DNA from: Cytophagales bacterium
Lineage (GTDB): Bacteria; Bacteroidota; Bacteroidia; Cytophagales; Cyclobacteriaceae
Length of the DNA: 35,398 bases
Assembly: GCA_022360055.1 (NCBI GenBank)
Contig: JAKSDO010000235.1
Location: 1-35,398 of the forward strand
Direction: 5' to 3'
Position numbers and translations under genes: made by a program
Shown here: piece by piece, positions 23,556 through 31,512 of the stretch
How positions within the stretch are numbered: position 1 is the stretch's first letter
Layout of the letters: every line of letters starts with the position of its first letter
The notes under the pieces: model-generated
The model's database searches: none
Told to the model about the DNA's origin: nothing
Seen by the model: only the letters and a program-made list of their open reading frames with translations

Positions 23556-25499
23556 CTAAACCAGTTTCACATCCGTGATGATTTCGAGTAATGCAGTGCC
23601 TTTATGGGTCAGAATTTGTTCCATAGACCTTTCCAACATGGACTGCTCGGTGACCCGGACCCCGAGGGCCCCGCAGCTATTCGCATATTCGGCAAAATTC
23701 GGATTGCTTAAACTCGTCTGCCACACGTCCCATGCTCCTGCCATTTGTTCTTTGGAGATCTTGCCAAGTTCATTGTTATTCAACAAAACAACTTTAATAT
23801 TCATATTGTATTTTACCGACGTCGTAAGTTCTGCCATATACTGACCAAAGCCACCGTCTCCGGCGACGGCAATTACCTGTCTTTCATTTTTCACTGCGGC
23901 CCAGGCGCCCAGGGCCGCAGGTAAGGCAAAACCGATAGATCCCAGATAGCCACTCATAAGAAAACTATGATTTTTGCTTTCGAAATACCTTCCAAGTGAA
24001 TAGGCATTATTCCCAACATCTACGCATATCACAGCATTTTGTGGAGCTAATCTTGTCAAAGCGTCGAATGCTGCAATCGAACTTAGTCCCTTACCGCGAT
24101 CCTCAAGTAACCTTTTTGCTTTCTCATTGCGCCAGATGACCCATCGATGTTCTACTTCGTCCAATTGATTGGCCGTGGAGTTAAACCCTCTTAATTGTTC
24201 TTTTAAAATTCTAGTTGTTATGGAAATTTCCCCCCAGACCGGGACGTCAACTTTATGGAACTTTCCAAGTGCCATTGGGTCCAGGTCGATTTGGATCGTT
24301 GGCTTTTTGGGCGTAATTCCCGTGTGATTGGAAAAAGAAGCTCCGAAAACCACCAGTAGATCGGCTTCGTTCATAAACCATGACGCAATGGGTGTACCGC
24401 TTCTGCCAAGGACGCCACACCCAAGGGGGTGATCGTCGGGGATCAACCCTTTCCCTTTAAAGGTGGTGCAGACCGGCGCGCCGAGTTGTTCCGCCAGCGA
24501 AACAATATTTTCCATATGAAATCGAGCGCCATGGCCGACAATAAATACCGGCCGACTCGATCCTTTGATCAGGGCAATCGCCCGGGCCAAAGAATCCTCA
24601 GGAGGAGTAATCCGCAAGGAAGATATCCTTCCATCCGGCAATTGTGCTTTTTCTTCTACCGGTTTTATCTGTATTTCGTCCGGAAAGGTAAGATGGGAAA
24701 CCCTTCGATTTAATATGGCATGTTTCATCGCGAGTGTGGCCAGCTCCGCATGCTTACTATCTGCCTGTACGCGATGATTAAAATCTGCTACGGTATGGAA
24801 AGCCTGCACAAGGTCTACCTCCTGAAAATTACCTGTGCCGACGACCTGGGTGGCTACCTGACCCGTCAAAGCCAGGAGCGGAGCGCGATCAACTTTTGCA
24901 TCCCACATACCGGTGTACATGTTGGTGCTTCCGGGCCCGGCAATGCCGAAGCATGCTGCCGGCTTTCCGGTGAGCTTGCCATACGCCGACGCGGCAAAGG
25001 CTCCGGCACCTTCATGGCGAATGCCGATGTAGGTAAGTTTCCCTTTTTCTTCCTGTCTCCGGAAGGCATCCGCCAGACCGAGGTTGGAATGTCCGACCAT
25101 GCCAAAAACCGTATTCAGCCCCCAATTGATCATCGTTTCAACCATAACATCCGATATGTCATACTGATGATCTTCTTCAGGTTCCAATCCGACATAAATC
25201 CCATCACTTCGCTCGTCTGTATTGTATACATCCACACCGTCATCGTAGCCCGGGACTTTACCGGAACATGGATCATAATCCCAGCCATGCCAGGGGCATC
25301 GGAGCAACCCGTTTTCAATGCTCCCTTCACCCAGCGGCCCGCCCTGATGCGGACATTTATTGTCAAGAGCGCAAATTTTCCCGTTGAAATGAGCCAGACA
25401 AATAGTCTTATGGCCGGCTGTAACGGTCATTACCCTTCCTTCGGCAAGCGTATTTTTATTATCGAGCACTTTATGCCAGACGAGATTTTTATGGTTCAT
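23556..25499 (-). CDS. Rieske [2Fe-2S] - thiamine diphosphate enzyme fusion
   Basis: 647 residues from the ATG at 25499, which is 23 bases past the previous stop; an in-frame GTG at 25547 would add 16 residues and overlap that gene. Residues about 5-105 are a Rieske domain with CPHQGG (Cys49, His51) and CPWHGWDY (Cys68, His71). The rest is a complete acetolactate synthase/pyruvate oxidase-type ThDP enzyme. The PYR domain has catalytic Glu163 in IGIRHEGAGAFAASAYGKLT, the central domain starts near SSRPVFIVGHGARFHMENI, and the PP domain has the GDGGFG (from 547) to NNN (574-576) ThDP-Mg motif. It probably decarboxylates or transfers a 2-oxoacid-derived unit, with the Rieske centre passing electrons. 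It is the third gene of a tight operon. Substrate unknown. Confidence 0.88.
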   Translation of the reverse strand: MNHKNLVWHKVLDNKNTLAEGRVMTVTAGHKTICLAHFNGKICALDNKCPHQGGPLGEGSIENGLLRCPWHGWDYDPCSGKVPGYDDGVDVYNTDERSDGIYVGLEPEEDHQYDISDVMVETMINWGLNTVFGMVGHSNLGLADAFRRQEEKGKLTYIGIRHEGAGAFAASAYGKLTGKPAACFGIAGPGSTNMYTGMWDAKVDRAPLLALTGQVATQVVGTGNFQEVDLVQAFHTVADFNHRVQADSKHAELATLAMKHAILNRRVSHLTFPDEIQIKPVEEKAQLPDGRISSLRITPPEDSLARAIALIKGSSRPVFIVGHGARFHMENIVSLAEQLGAPVCTTFKGKGLIPDDHPLGCGVLGRSGTPIASWFMNEADLLVVFGASFSNHTGITPKKPTIQIDLDPMALGKFHKVDVPVWGEISITTRILKEQLRGFNSTANQLDEVEHRWVIWRNEKAKRLLEDRGKGLSSIAAFDALTRLAPQNAVICVDVGNNAYSLGRYFESKNHSFLMSGYLGSIGFALPAALGAWAAVKNERQVIAVAGDGGFGQYMAELTTSVKYNMNIKVVLLNNNELGKISKEQMAGAWDVWQTSLSNPNFAEYANSCGALGVRVTEQSMLERSMEQILTHKGTALLEIITDVKLV

Positions 25500-25522
25500 T
25501 GGATGTGCAATTAAGTTTGAAT

Positions 25523-26320
25523 CTATAAGATCGTTTGCTGATACCACGAAAATGACGAGAGGATGAAATTGTCTATAACAGCGTACGTATCCTCTTGATC
25601 ATACAATATATTCAATGGCAATACCGCCCCTTTCCAGGCGCCTGTTTCCCAGTAGCCATCTTTTAATTTTGGCAGATTTTCCATTTTTAGCCCCCCATCC
25701 AGGGGATAACCGCTCAGATAGAAATAGGGAGCATTTACCATGCTGTCCTGAACAGCCAGCCCAAATCCAACCCCGAGTTTGCCGGAAAGTACCGTATAGA
25801 TACCGGTATCAAAATGATGCGGCCAAATTCTTATTTCCGCAGTGGCATTAAGATGTTCCAGAAGATGCTCGCATGCGGTATTGGCGCTGCTTCTGAATTT
25901 TATCCAGTCATTCAATCCATCTTTGGGAAGTGATCGGTAAATTGCTTCTTTAAACGGGTAATCTTCAATTTCATATTTCAACGGTTTTTTGTACAATTCG
26001 GGGCCATATCCAAATTCCGAAGCTGAAAATTCCAATTCACTTTCCAACTGTCCGTAGGTTTTGCCAGATATGGGGATTTCTTTTTTTACCCTTAACCCGT
26101 GATCGATCCATTGAAATGAAAACCTGTTCAGATCCACGCACAAACTGATATCTCCTTTTTCCGAGTTTATCCAGCGTGTAAAAATGCGCCGTCCAATTGG
26201 GTCAAAGCCCAGGTTGGTATGGCTGTAATCTTCCGTTTCCTCGATCAGGTTTGCCGCGATCTTTGCCAGAACCTGACAGAGAAGATGAAGTTTCCGGTCA
26301 ACATTTACGTATTCCTGCAT
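25523..26320 (-). CDS. DUF5996-like protein of unknown function
   Basis: A 265-residue cytoplasmic protein with no signal or membrane segment. It resembles the DUF5996 family by recall: IRIWPHHFDTGIY (164-175), then APYFYLSGYPLDGG (197-210), WETGAW (224-229) and GAVLP (231-235). The clustered His168, His169 and Asp171 look like a possible metal or substrate site. The N-terminal 160 residues (LNRFSFQWIDHGLRVKKEIP) are less characteristic. Its start overlaps the 3' end of the Rieske-glutamate synthase gene by 23 bases, and its stop lies 23 bases before the next ATG. It must be co-translated with two Rieske-fusion enzymes and is likely a functional part of their pathway. Confidence 0.72.
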   Translation of the reverse strand: MQEYVNVDRKLHLLCQVLAKIAANLIEETEDYSHTNLGFDPIGRRIFTRWINSEKGDISLCVDLNRFSFQWIDHGLRVKKEIPISGKTYGQLESELEFSASEFGYGPELYKKPLKYEIEDYPFKEAIYRSLPKDGLNDWIKFRSSANTACEHLLEHLNATAEIRIWPHHFDTGIYTVLSGKLGVGFGLAVQDSMVNAPYFYLSGYPLDGGLKMENLPKLKDGYWETGAWKGAVLPLNILYDQEDTYAVIDNFILSSFSWYQQTIL

Positions 26321-27914
26321 AGCTGATGTCGGTTAACTGATGTATGTTCCAATCAAATGTGGAAAGGTCTTCCTTGTTGAAATCCTTAAAATTGCCGTGA
26401 CCACAGGATCGAGCAATTACTTTTATAAGATTTGTTGTAGCTTCGAGAAAATTTTTTAGCTGAATTGCGGAGTTCCGGATCATCAACCTTGATCGCAGGT
26501 TTTCTTTCTGCGTCGCTATCCCGACCGGACAGTTATTGGTATGGCAGGCGCGCATTCCCAGACAACCAATGGCCTGCATGGCAGAGTTTGAAACGGCAAT
26601 TGCATCGGCGCCGAGCATTAAGGCCTTGGCAAAGTCTTCTGCAATGCGCAGTCCACCCGTAATAATGAGTGATACATCATCGATATTTAAACGATCGAGA
26701 TGTGCTCTTGCTCTTGCCAATGCGGGGATGGTCGGTACATTTATATTGTTTCTCAAAACCGTCGGCGCGGCTCCCGTTCCACCGCCTCTTCCATCGAGGA
26801 TGATGTAGTCTGCTCCCGCCTCGAGCGCAAAGTCAATGTCCTTTTCAATATGGGATGCGGCAATTTTAAATCCGACAGGTATACCATTGGTTTTTGCCCG
26901 CACTTCATTTGCAAATCCTGAAAAGTCTTTTGCCGTCTTAAGATCTGTGAATGTTGCAGGGCTTATTGCTGCTTGTCCGGGCTTCAGGTTTCTAACTTTA
27001 GCGATCTCTCCCTTGACTTTATCTCCTGGGAGATGACCTCCGGTTCCGGTTTTCGCGCCTTGGCCTCCCTTGAAGTGAAAAGCCTGTGCCTGCTGAACTT
27101 TTTCCCAACTGAAGCCAAACTCGGCAGAAGCTAATTCATAAAAATACGTAGAATTGGCATTTTGCTCATCGGGTAACATCCCACCTTCTCCTGAACAGAT
27201 GCCTGTGCCGGCCATTTCCGCTCCGGTGGCTAAGGCGATTTTTGCTTCCCTGGAAAGCGCCCCGAAACTCATATCCGAAACAAAAATGGGAATGTCCAGT
27301 TTGACCGGTCTTCGGGCCCTGGGTCCAATCATTGTTGTTGTGATCACCTCTTCATGATCCAACAGTGGTTTTCTCCACAATTGCGCAGGTAAAAATTGGA
27401 TGTCGTCCCATTTGGGCAATGTATCTCTATCCACGCCCATGGATTCCGTAAATCCATGGCGGCCGGTTTTTTGTAATCCATGCTTCGACAGCTCACGAAT
27501 ATATCTGGTATACGGCTCCGTTGATTCGGGATGTGTATCGGCATACTGCCCGAGGTATTCGTCCCGATTAAAAGGTTGAGGATGTTTGATCAGAAAATCA
27601 TCTACCTCTTCCTCATCGATCATAATTCGGCCATTTTCAACTTTGGATTCAAATTTATAGAGCGCTTCTGCATTGTTGTACGAACTCACACCGGTATCGT
27701 ACCTGTAGTCCCAGCCATGTACACCACAAATAAGATTCTCTCCATCAACGGTCCCATCGGCCATTAACGCTCCCCTGTGCAAACATCTTCCATATAAAAC
27801 GGAGATGTCTGAATCATAGGCAATAATTACCAAATCGAGATCTTTTACCCGGGCATATGTAGGAATTCGATCTTGCAGGCTTCCTGTATCTAATAATCGG
27901 ATTGGTCTTTTCAT
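26298..27914 (-). CDS. Rieske [2Fe-2S] - FMN glutamate synthase-domain fusion
   Basis: 538 residues. Residues 1-105 form a Rieske domain with Cys44/His46 (RCLHRG) and Cys63/His66 (CGVHGWDY). The C-terminal part is the FMN-binding barrel of glutamate synthase-type enzymes: FVSDMSFGALSREAKIAL, GICSGEGGMLPDE, FKGGQGAKTGTGGHLPG, IILDGRGGGTGAAP, IITGGLRIAEDFAKAL, and the [3Fe-4S] motif Cys451-x5-Cys457-x4-Cys462 (CLGMRACHTNNC). There is no glutaminase domain, so ammonia or another amine donor, or a different flavin reaction, is expected. It is first in a three-gene minus-strand operon. Rieske centre, [3Fe-4S] cluster and FMN in one chain suggest an internal electron relay. Confidence 0.93.
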   Translation of the reverse strand: MKRPIRLLDTGSLQDRIPTYARVKDLDLVIIAYDSDISVLYGRCLHRGALMADGTVDGENLICGVHGWDYRYDTGVSSYNNAEALYKFESKVENGRIMIDEEEVDDFLIKHPQPFNRDEYLGQYADTHPESTEPYTRYIRELSKHGLQKTGRHGFTESMGVDRDTLPKWDDIQFLPAQLWRKPLLDHEEVITTTMIGPRARRPVKLDIPIFVSDMSFGALSREAKIALATGAEMAGTGICSGEGGMLPDEQNANSTYFYELASAEFGFSWEKVQQAQAFHFKGGQGAKTGTGGHLPGDKVKGEIAKVRNLKPGQAAISPATFTDLKTAKDFSGFANEVRAKTNGIPVGFKIAASHIEKDIDFALEAGADYIILDGRGGGTGAAPTVLRNNINVPTIPALARARAHLDRLNIDDVSLIITGGLRIAEDFAKALMLGADAIAVSNSAMQAIGCLGMRACHTNNCPVGIATQKENLRSRLMIRNSAIQLKNFLEATTNLIKVIARSCGHGNFKDFNKEDLSTFDWNIHQLTDISYAGIRKC

Positions 27915-28511
27915 GAATGGTTGTCAGATGTTTATTTACTTATGTTGGGCGAACTTATTCTTCTTGAGCATATCGTTTGGTCGGATCGAATACAAAATTG
28001 AAAATTTCACTGTCTAATTTATCAAATATCAAATGAGATTAAAAATCAAGCCGAATTATTGTGACATTACTAACACAAGTAATGCATACTTTTTAACAGT
28101 TTAAAATAATTTTGATAGATCAACGCAACGAATTGTGATATAAATTTATATAAATATATAATTATTATTAACTTGGCTTTGAATAAGAAAATTGGAATAA
28201 TTGAAAAAGCGCAAGCTGGAATAAGTCGAGCTTGCGCTTTTTTCTTGTAGTTTTGAATGAATTTTTCGGTGATCGATCAACCTCGATTATTCACAATCAA
28301 TCCGGGGAAATTCGGAAATCATCGTCGCGAGATATTAATTTTGAATGCAATGCCTGGAGTTCAGTCCGGATGAAGCAGAATAACAATCCGTATTCGGGAG
28401 ATTCCGGGTTGGATTTATGATAGGCAAGCCGATGTCTGTATGTATTTCTGTGATATCAACACGAAGGGCTCATTGAATTCGGCAGGACATCTATTAAAGC
28501 GATTTGTGCAA
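27915..28511. other. AT-rich spacer upstream of the Rieske operon and the class D beta-lactamase gene
   Basis: About 600 bases that must contain divergent promoters. 28010-28200 is very AT-rich with runs of A and T. The only clear structure is the long hairpin at 28205-28243. A reading frame in line with the beta-lactamase gene extends upstream to an ATG at 28440, but the segment before 28512 lacks signal-peptide character and is more likely leader. Confidence 0.5.
28205..28243. terminator. Long hairpin with A- and T-tracts, no gene in front on the plus strand
   Basis: AAAAGCGCAAGCT (28205-28217) is perfectly complementary to AGCTTGCGCTTTT (28229-28241), with an 11-base loop and a continuing T-run. 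It has the form of a bidirectional intrinsic terminator. No coding gene ends here on either strand: both neighbours point away from it. It could end a small non-coding RNA starting in the AT-rich region to the left or right, or insulate the two divergent transcription units. Confidence 0.65.
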
Positions 28512-29342
28512 ATGAGAATCATTTACCTTTTTATTTTACTATCATTTCTCTATGGTTGCCGGAGTAAAAATACTAAAAGCGAATCCGGAGTCGATTCGAG
28601 GTGGTTGTCTCGGCTAAAACCGGATTCGATAAGGATGGCGTATGAATCAAGAAGTGTAGAGGGATGCTTTATCTTATATGATCTCAGACGGGATACGAGT
28701 ATGATATACAACATCGAACGGGCGCATCAATCGTTTCTGCCTGCCTCGACGTATAAAATTCCGAACTCACTTATTGCGCTGGAATGCAAAGTAGTGAAGG
28801 ACGAGCGTGAAATAATTCATTGGGATAGTACGATGCGACCCGTAGCAATCTGGAATCAAGATCATAACATGGCTACGGGAATAAAATATTCGGTGGTTTG
28901 GTTCTACCAGGAGTTGGCCCGCAGAATAGGAGCGGAGCGCATGCAATCATGGGTAAATCGGATCGAATATGGGAATCGGCAAATCGGAAGAAATATTGAT
29001 GATTTTTGGCTCGAAGGTGAATTGCGCATCTCTCCGGTCCAGCAGATTGAGTTTTTGAAAAAACTGATTGAAAATGACCTTCCTTTTAAGAAAAGGCATA
29101 TTGAGACGGTCAAGACAATATTGATCGAAGATGAAAACGATCATTATGTTTTTCGGGCAAAAACCGGTTGGTCTGTCCACGGAACACCAGTGGGCTGGTA
29201 TGTGGGCTATCTGGAGATAAATGACAACACATATATTTTTGTAAATAACATCGAAATTACAGAAAGCAAAGACGCTAAGGCGAGAAAGGAAATCGTAAGA
29301 GAGATCTTTAAGCATATCTTCGACATCAACTTAAATATATAA
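28512..29342 (+). CDS. Class D (OXA-type) beta-lactamase-like lipoprotein
   Basis: 276 residues from the ATG at 28512, chosen because it begins the signal peptide (MRIIYLFILLSFLYGC) with a lipobox ending at Cys16. All class D landmarks are present in order: S-T-Y-K at 79-82 (nucleophile Ser79, Lys82 expected to be carboxylated), S-V-V at 127-129 (KYSVVWFYQELARRIG), Y-G-N at 153-155, Trp166 in DFWLEGELRISPVQQ (the tryptophan that stabilises the carboxylated lysine in OXA enzymes), and K-T-G at 217-219. Beta-lactam hydrolysis is therefore plausible; a penicillin-sensing role (BlaR-like domain) is unlikely because no membrane sensor is attached. The stop directly abuts the radical SAM gene. Confidence 0.9.
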   Translation: MRIIYLFILLSFLYGCRSKNTKSESGVDSRWLSRLKPDSIRMAYESRSVEGCFILYDLRRDTSMIYNIERAHQSFLPASTYKIPNSLIALECKVVKDEREIIHWDSTMRPVAIWNQDHNMATGIKYSVVWFYQELARRIGAERMQSWVNRIEYGNRQIGRNIDDFWLEGELRISPVQQIEFLKKLIENDLPFKKRHIETVKTILIEDENDHYVFRAKTGWSVHGTPVGWYVGYLEINDNTYIFVNNIEITESKDAKARKEIVREIFKHIFDINLNI

Positions 29343-30329
29343 ATGGCGACGACTCAAAAACCGATGGAATATGTATGGGGACACAGGCGCAGATATAACG
29401 ATTATCCTTCATTCATCAGAAAAAAATTTGGCGGAAGGGTACAGAAATTGTCGATAAATGCGGGTTTCACGTGTCCAAACAGAGATGGCACAAAAGATGT
29501 GAGAGGATGTGCTTATTGCAACAATAATTCGTTCCGGCCGGCATATTGTGAGCCTGATAAATCCGTTACGCAGCAAATTGAGGAAGGTATTGCATTTTTT
29601 GAAAGGAAGTATCCGGATATGAGATTTCTTGCCTATTTTCAATCTTATTCCAATACCTATGAGGAGGTCGGGTTGTTGGATAAAGTTTATTCAGAGGCCT
29701 TAAATCACCAAAAAATCAGGGGTTTGGTAATTGGAACACGGCCGGATTGTGTAAATGTGGAAATTCTGGATTTGCTTCAAGAAAAATCACACGATTATTT
29801 TGTAACCGTGGAATATGGCATCGAAAGTACCCTGGACCAAACGCTTGACAGGATTAACAGACATCACAGTTTCGAAGACGTCAAAAGGGCGGTAGCACTT
29901 ACAAAAGCCAGAGATATTCATACCGGAGGACACCTGATCCTGGGACTTCCCGGCGAAAATCAAAAGGATGCACTGCGTCACGCCGGCCGGATTTCGGAGT
30001 TGTCTATCGATACGTTGAAGCTCCATCAATTGCAAATTGTCAAGGGCACTGCGTTCGCAAAAGAATATAAAAGGGATCCGTCCGAATTTCCTCTCTTTAA
30101 TATGGAAGAGTATCTGGATCTGGTGGTAGATTTTTTGGAACGGCTCTCGCCGGGGATTACTGTGGAACGATTTATAAATCAGGCGCCGCATGATTTGCTC
30201 ATCGCACCGAAATGGGGACGGAAGAATTTTGAGGTTGTTGCAAAAATCGAAAAGCGATTAAAGGAAAGAAATACCTGGCAAGGGAGATTATCCCGATTTA
30301 TTCCCAATAAATCATTTCCTAAAGAATAA
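29343..30329 (+). CDS. Radical SAM protein, YhcC type (TIGR01212 family)
   Basis: 328 residues. The radical SAM [4Fe-4S] cysteines are Cys44, Cys56 and Cys59 (GFTCPNRDG and GCAYC), the longer C-x11-C-x2-C spacing typical of the YhcC group and unlike the common C-x3-C-x2-C. Other family segments are FLAYFQSYSNTYEEV, GLVIGTRPDCVN, VEYGIEST, HLILGLPGE and LKLHQLQIVKGTAFAKEY. The reaction of this family is not firmly established; an RNA- or protein-modifying role is often suspected. Its ATG follows the beta-lactamase stop with no gap, so the two are translated together, though a shared function is not obvious. Confidence 0.92.
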   Translation: MATTQKPMEYVWGHRRRYNDYPSFIRKKFGGRVQKLSINAGFTCPNRDGTKDVRGCAYCNNNSFRPAYCEPDKSVTQQIEEGIAFFERKYPDMRFLAYFQSYSNTYEEVGLLDKVYSEALNHQKIRGLVIGTRPDCVNVEILDLLQEKSHDYFVTVEYGIESTLDQTLDRINRHHSFEDVKRAVALTKARDIHTGGHLILGLPGENQKDALRHAGRISELSIDTLKLHQLQIVKGTAFAKEYKRDPSEFPLFNMEEYLDLVVDFLERLSPGITVERFINQAPHDLLIAPKWGRKNFEVVAKIEKRLKERNTWQGRLSRFIPNKSFPKE

Positions 30330-30381
30330 TATATCCGTAAAAGGATGAATCATAATCGACTGCGCCCCGGGATAATGATCG

Positions 30382-30413
30382 GCCCTTCGGGCGCCTGCCC
30401 TACTGCGGGCAGG
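30382..30413. repeat. REP-like GC-rich double hairpin
   Basis: GCCCTTCGGGC (30382-30392) and, 2 bases later, CCTGCCC/GGGCAGG (30394-30400 and 30407-30413, 6-base loop) form two consecutive perfect stems, much richer in GC than their surroundings. It lies in the convergent gap between the radical SAM gene and the DUF4340 gene. Similar extragenic GC-rich hairpins are scattered in many Bacteroidota genomes. It may also slow or end transcription. A further hairpin, ATTCGGATT/AATCCGGAT, lies at 30469-30489. Confidence 0.55.
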
Positions 30414-30555
30414 AAAAATTATGAGTTTTTCGGTTTATGTCCGGTCCCGAGCTAAAACGCACGGCAGGATTCGGATTGCAAATCCGGATAAACAGGAAAG
30501 TAAGCGTGGTTATCTAAAGCTGCGAAGCCGGATTGGACTTAGCGAACCGGATTTT

Positions 30556-31512
30556 TCATTTTTGTTTCTCAAAATCAGATTTTACGGCAAATAAATGCTG
30601 AATTCTCCGGGCTTCGAAAAGCACCATTTGATTGTCTTCCCTGAAGTGGGCCAACATCATCGGGTCATCCGGCAGAAGAGGGAAAAATCGAATGTTTTTG
30701 GAATTGTCAGGATCAATATCTTTTACAGATATCTCTGCGGTTTCCGGAGTTTTAAGCAGACTGTCATATTTCGCATTTTGCCCGGGATCCAGGTACCGGT
30801 CGGTTTGCAGATAACTGAAATTTTCGATGTACGTCATCATGGCTGAAGTATCGAGCTCATGAATGCCGTCGATGGTTAGAAATGTATTTTTAAAACGGAT
30901 TGTAAAATCATGCTCCTTAAACCCGGAATAGTTTAAGGAGAGCTCCTGGAGCGAATGCCAGTTCGCGCTCAATATCAGCCGGTCTCTCCAGTCATTCAAT
31001 GGTATTTCAAAAATTCCCGCCACATAATTGCCATAGCCCGGTATATTTATTATGAGCGGCTGGTCTTCATCTTTTTGCATCATATAGGAAACGGTTTTAT
31101 TTTCATTGCCGACCGAAAGGAAAGATCTGATCATTCGCTCTTCCACGTATATCTCAACCAAATAGCCATTTTCATGAATTCGCTTGACAATTGCCTCCTG
31201 TTGCGATTTTGGCACATTTCTGGATACTTCCATATCTTTTAAGATTGACAAAAGTACTTTCACGATATTTTGCTCGGCCTTAAATCTCTCATTTAGCATC
31301 CACATGTCGTTTTTTTTCACAAGCTCTATTTTCTGGCCTGCAGCAGCGCTTATCAAAATACGGTCAATTTCCGAGGTGTCTTCCACGGAAAACAGGACTT
31401 TGTTGCCGATGGTATTGATGGTGGTGTGCTTTGTCAAAGCGAGTACAACTGAGCAAATCACCAGCATTCCAAGAATAGAAACAAGTGTGATGTTTTTGGA
31501 TTTCTGATTCAT
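30556..31512 (-). CDS. DUF4340-domain protein
   Basis: 318 residues with an N-terminal membrane helix (ITLVSILGMLVICSVVLAL), so it is anchored with the bulk outside the cytoplasm. The DUF4340 pattern is visible: VLFSVEDTSEIDRILISAAAG, IELVKKNDMWMLNERFKAEQ, then repeats of the same beta-rich unit (LQELSLNYSGFKEHDFTIRF). DUF4340 proteins are commonly encoded next to GldG-like ABC accessory proteins. Here the start overlaps the gldG stop by 4 bases, making it the last gene of a gldA-gldF-gldG operon and a likely partner of that complex. Confidence 0.88.
   Translation of the reverse strand: MNQKSKNITLVSILGMLVICSVVLALTKHTTINTIGNKVLFSVEDTSEIDRILISAAAGQKIELVKKNDMWMLNERFKAEQNIVKVLLSILKDMEVSRNVPKSQQEAIVKRIHENGYLVEIYVEERMIRSFLSVGNENKTVSYMMQKDEDQPLIINIPGYGNYVAGIFEIPLNDWRDRLILSANWHSLQELSLNYSGFKEHDFTIRFKNTFLTIDGIHELDTSAMMTYIENFSYLQTDRYLDPGQNAKYDSLLKTPETAEISVKDIDPDNSKNIRFFPLLPDDPMMLAHFREDNQMVLFEARRIQHLFAVKSDFEKQK

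Noticed and set aside
24720-25514. 264-codon plus-strand open frame
   Set aside because: It lies antisense inside the Rieske-ThDP gene, which has strong family motifs in its own frame; the antisense product has none.
28440-28511. Upstream ATG (28440) as the start of the class D beta-lactamase
   Set aside because: The 24 extra residues would bury the signal peptide and lipobox; the ATG at 28512 gives a normal lipoprotein signal.
30469-30489. Hairpin resembling a tRNA-Cys anticodon arm (CGGATT-GCA-AATCCG)
   Set aside because: No acceptor stem, D arm or T arm can be folded around it, so it is a simple intergenic hairpin.
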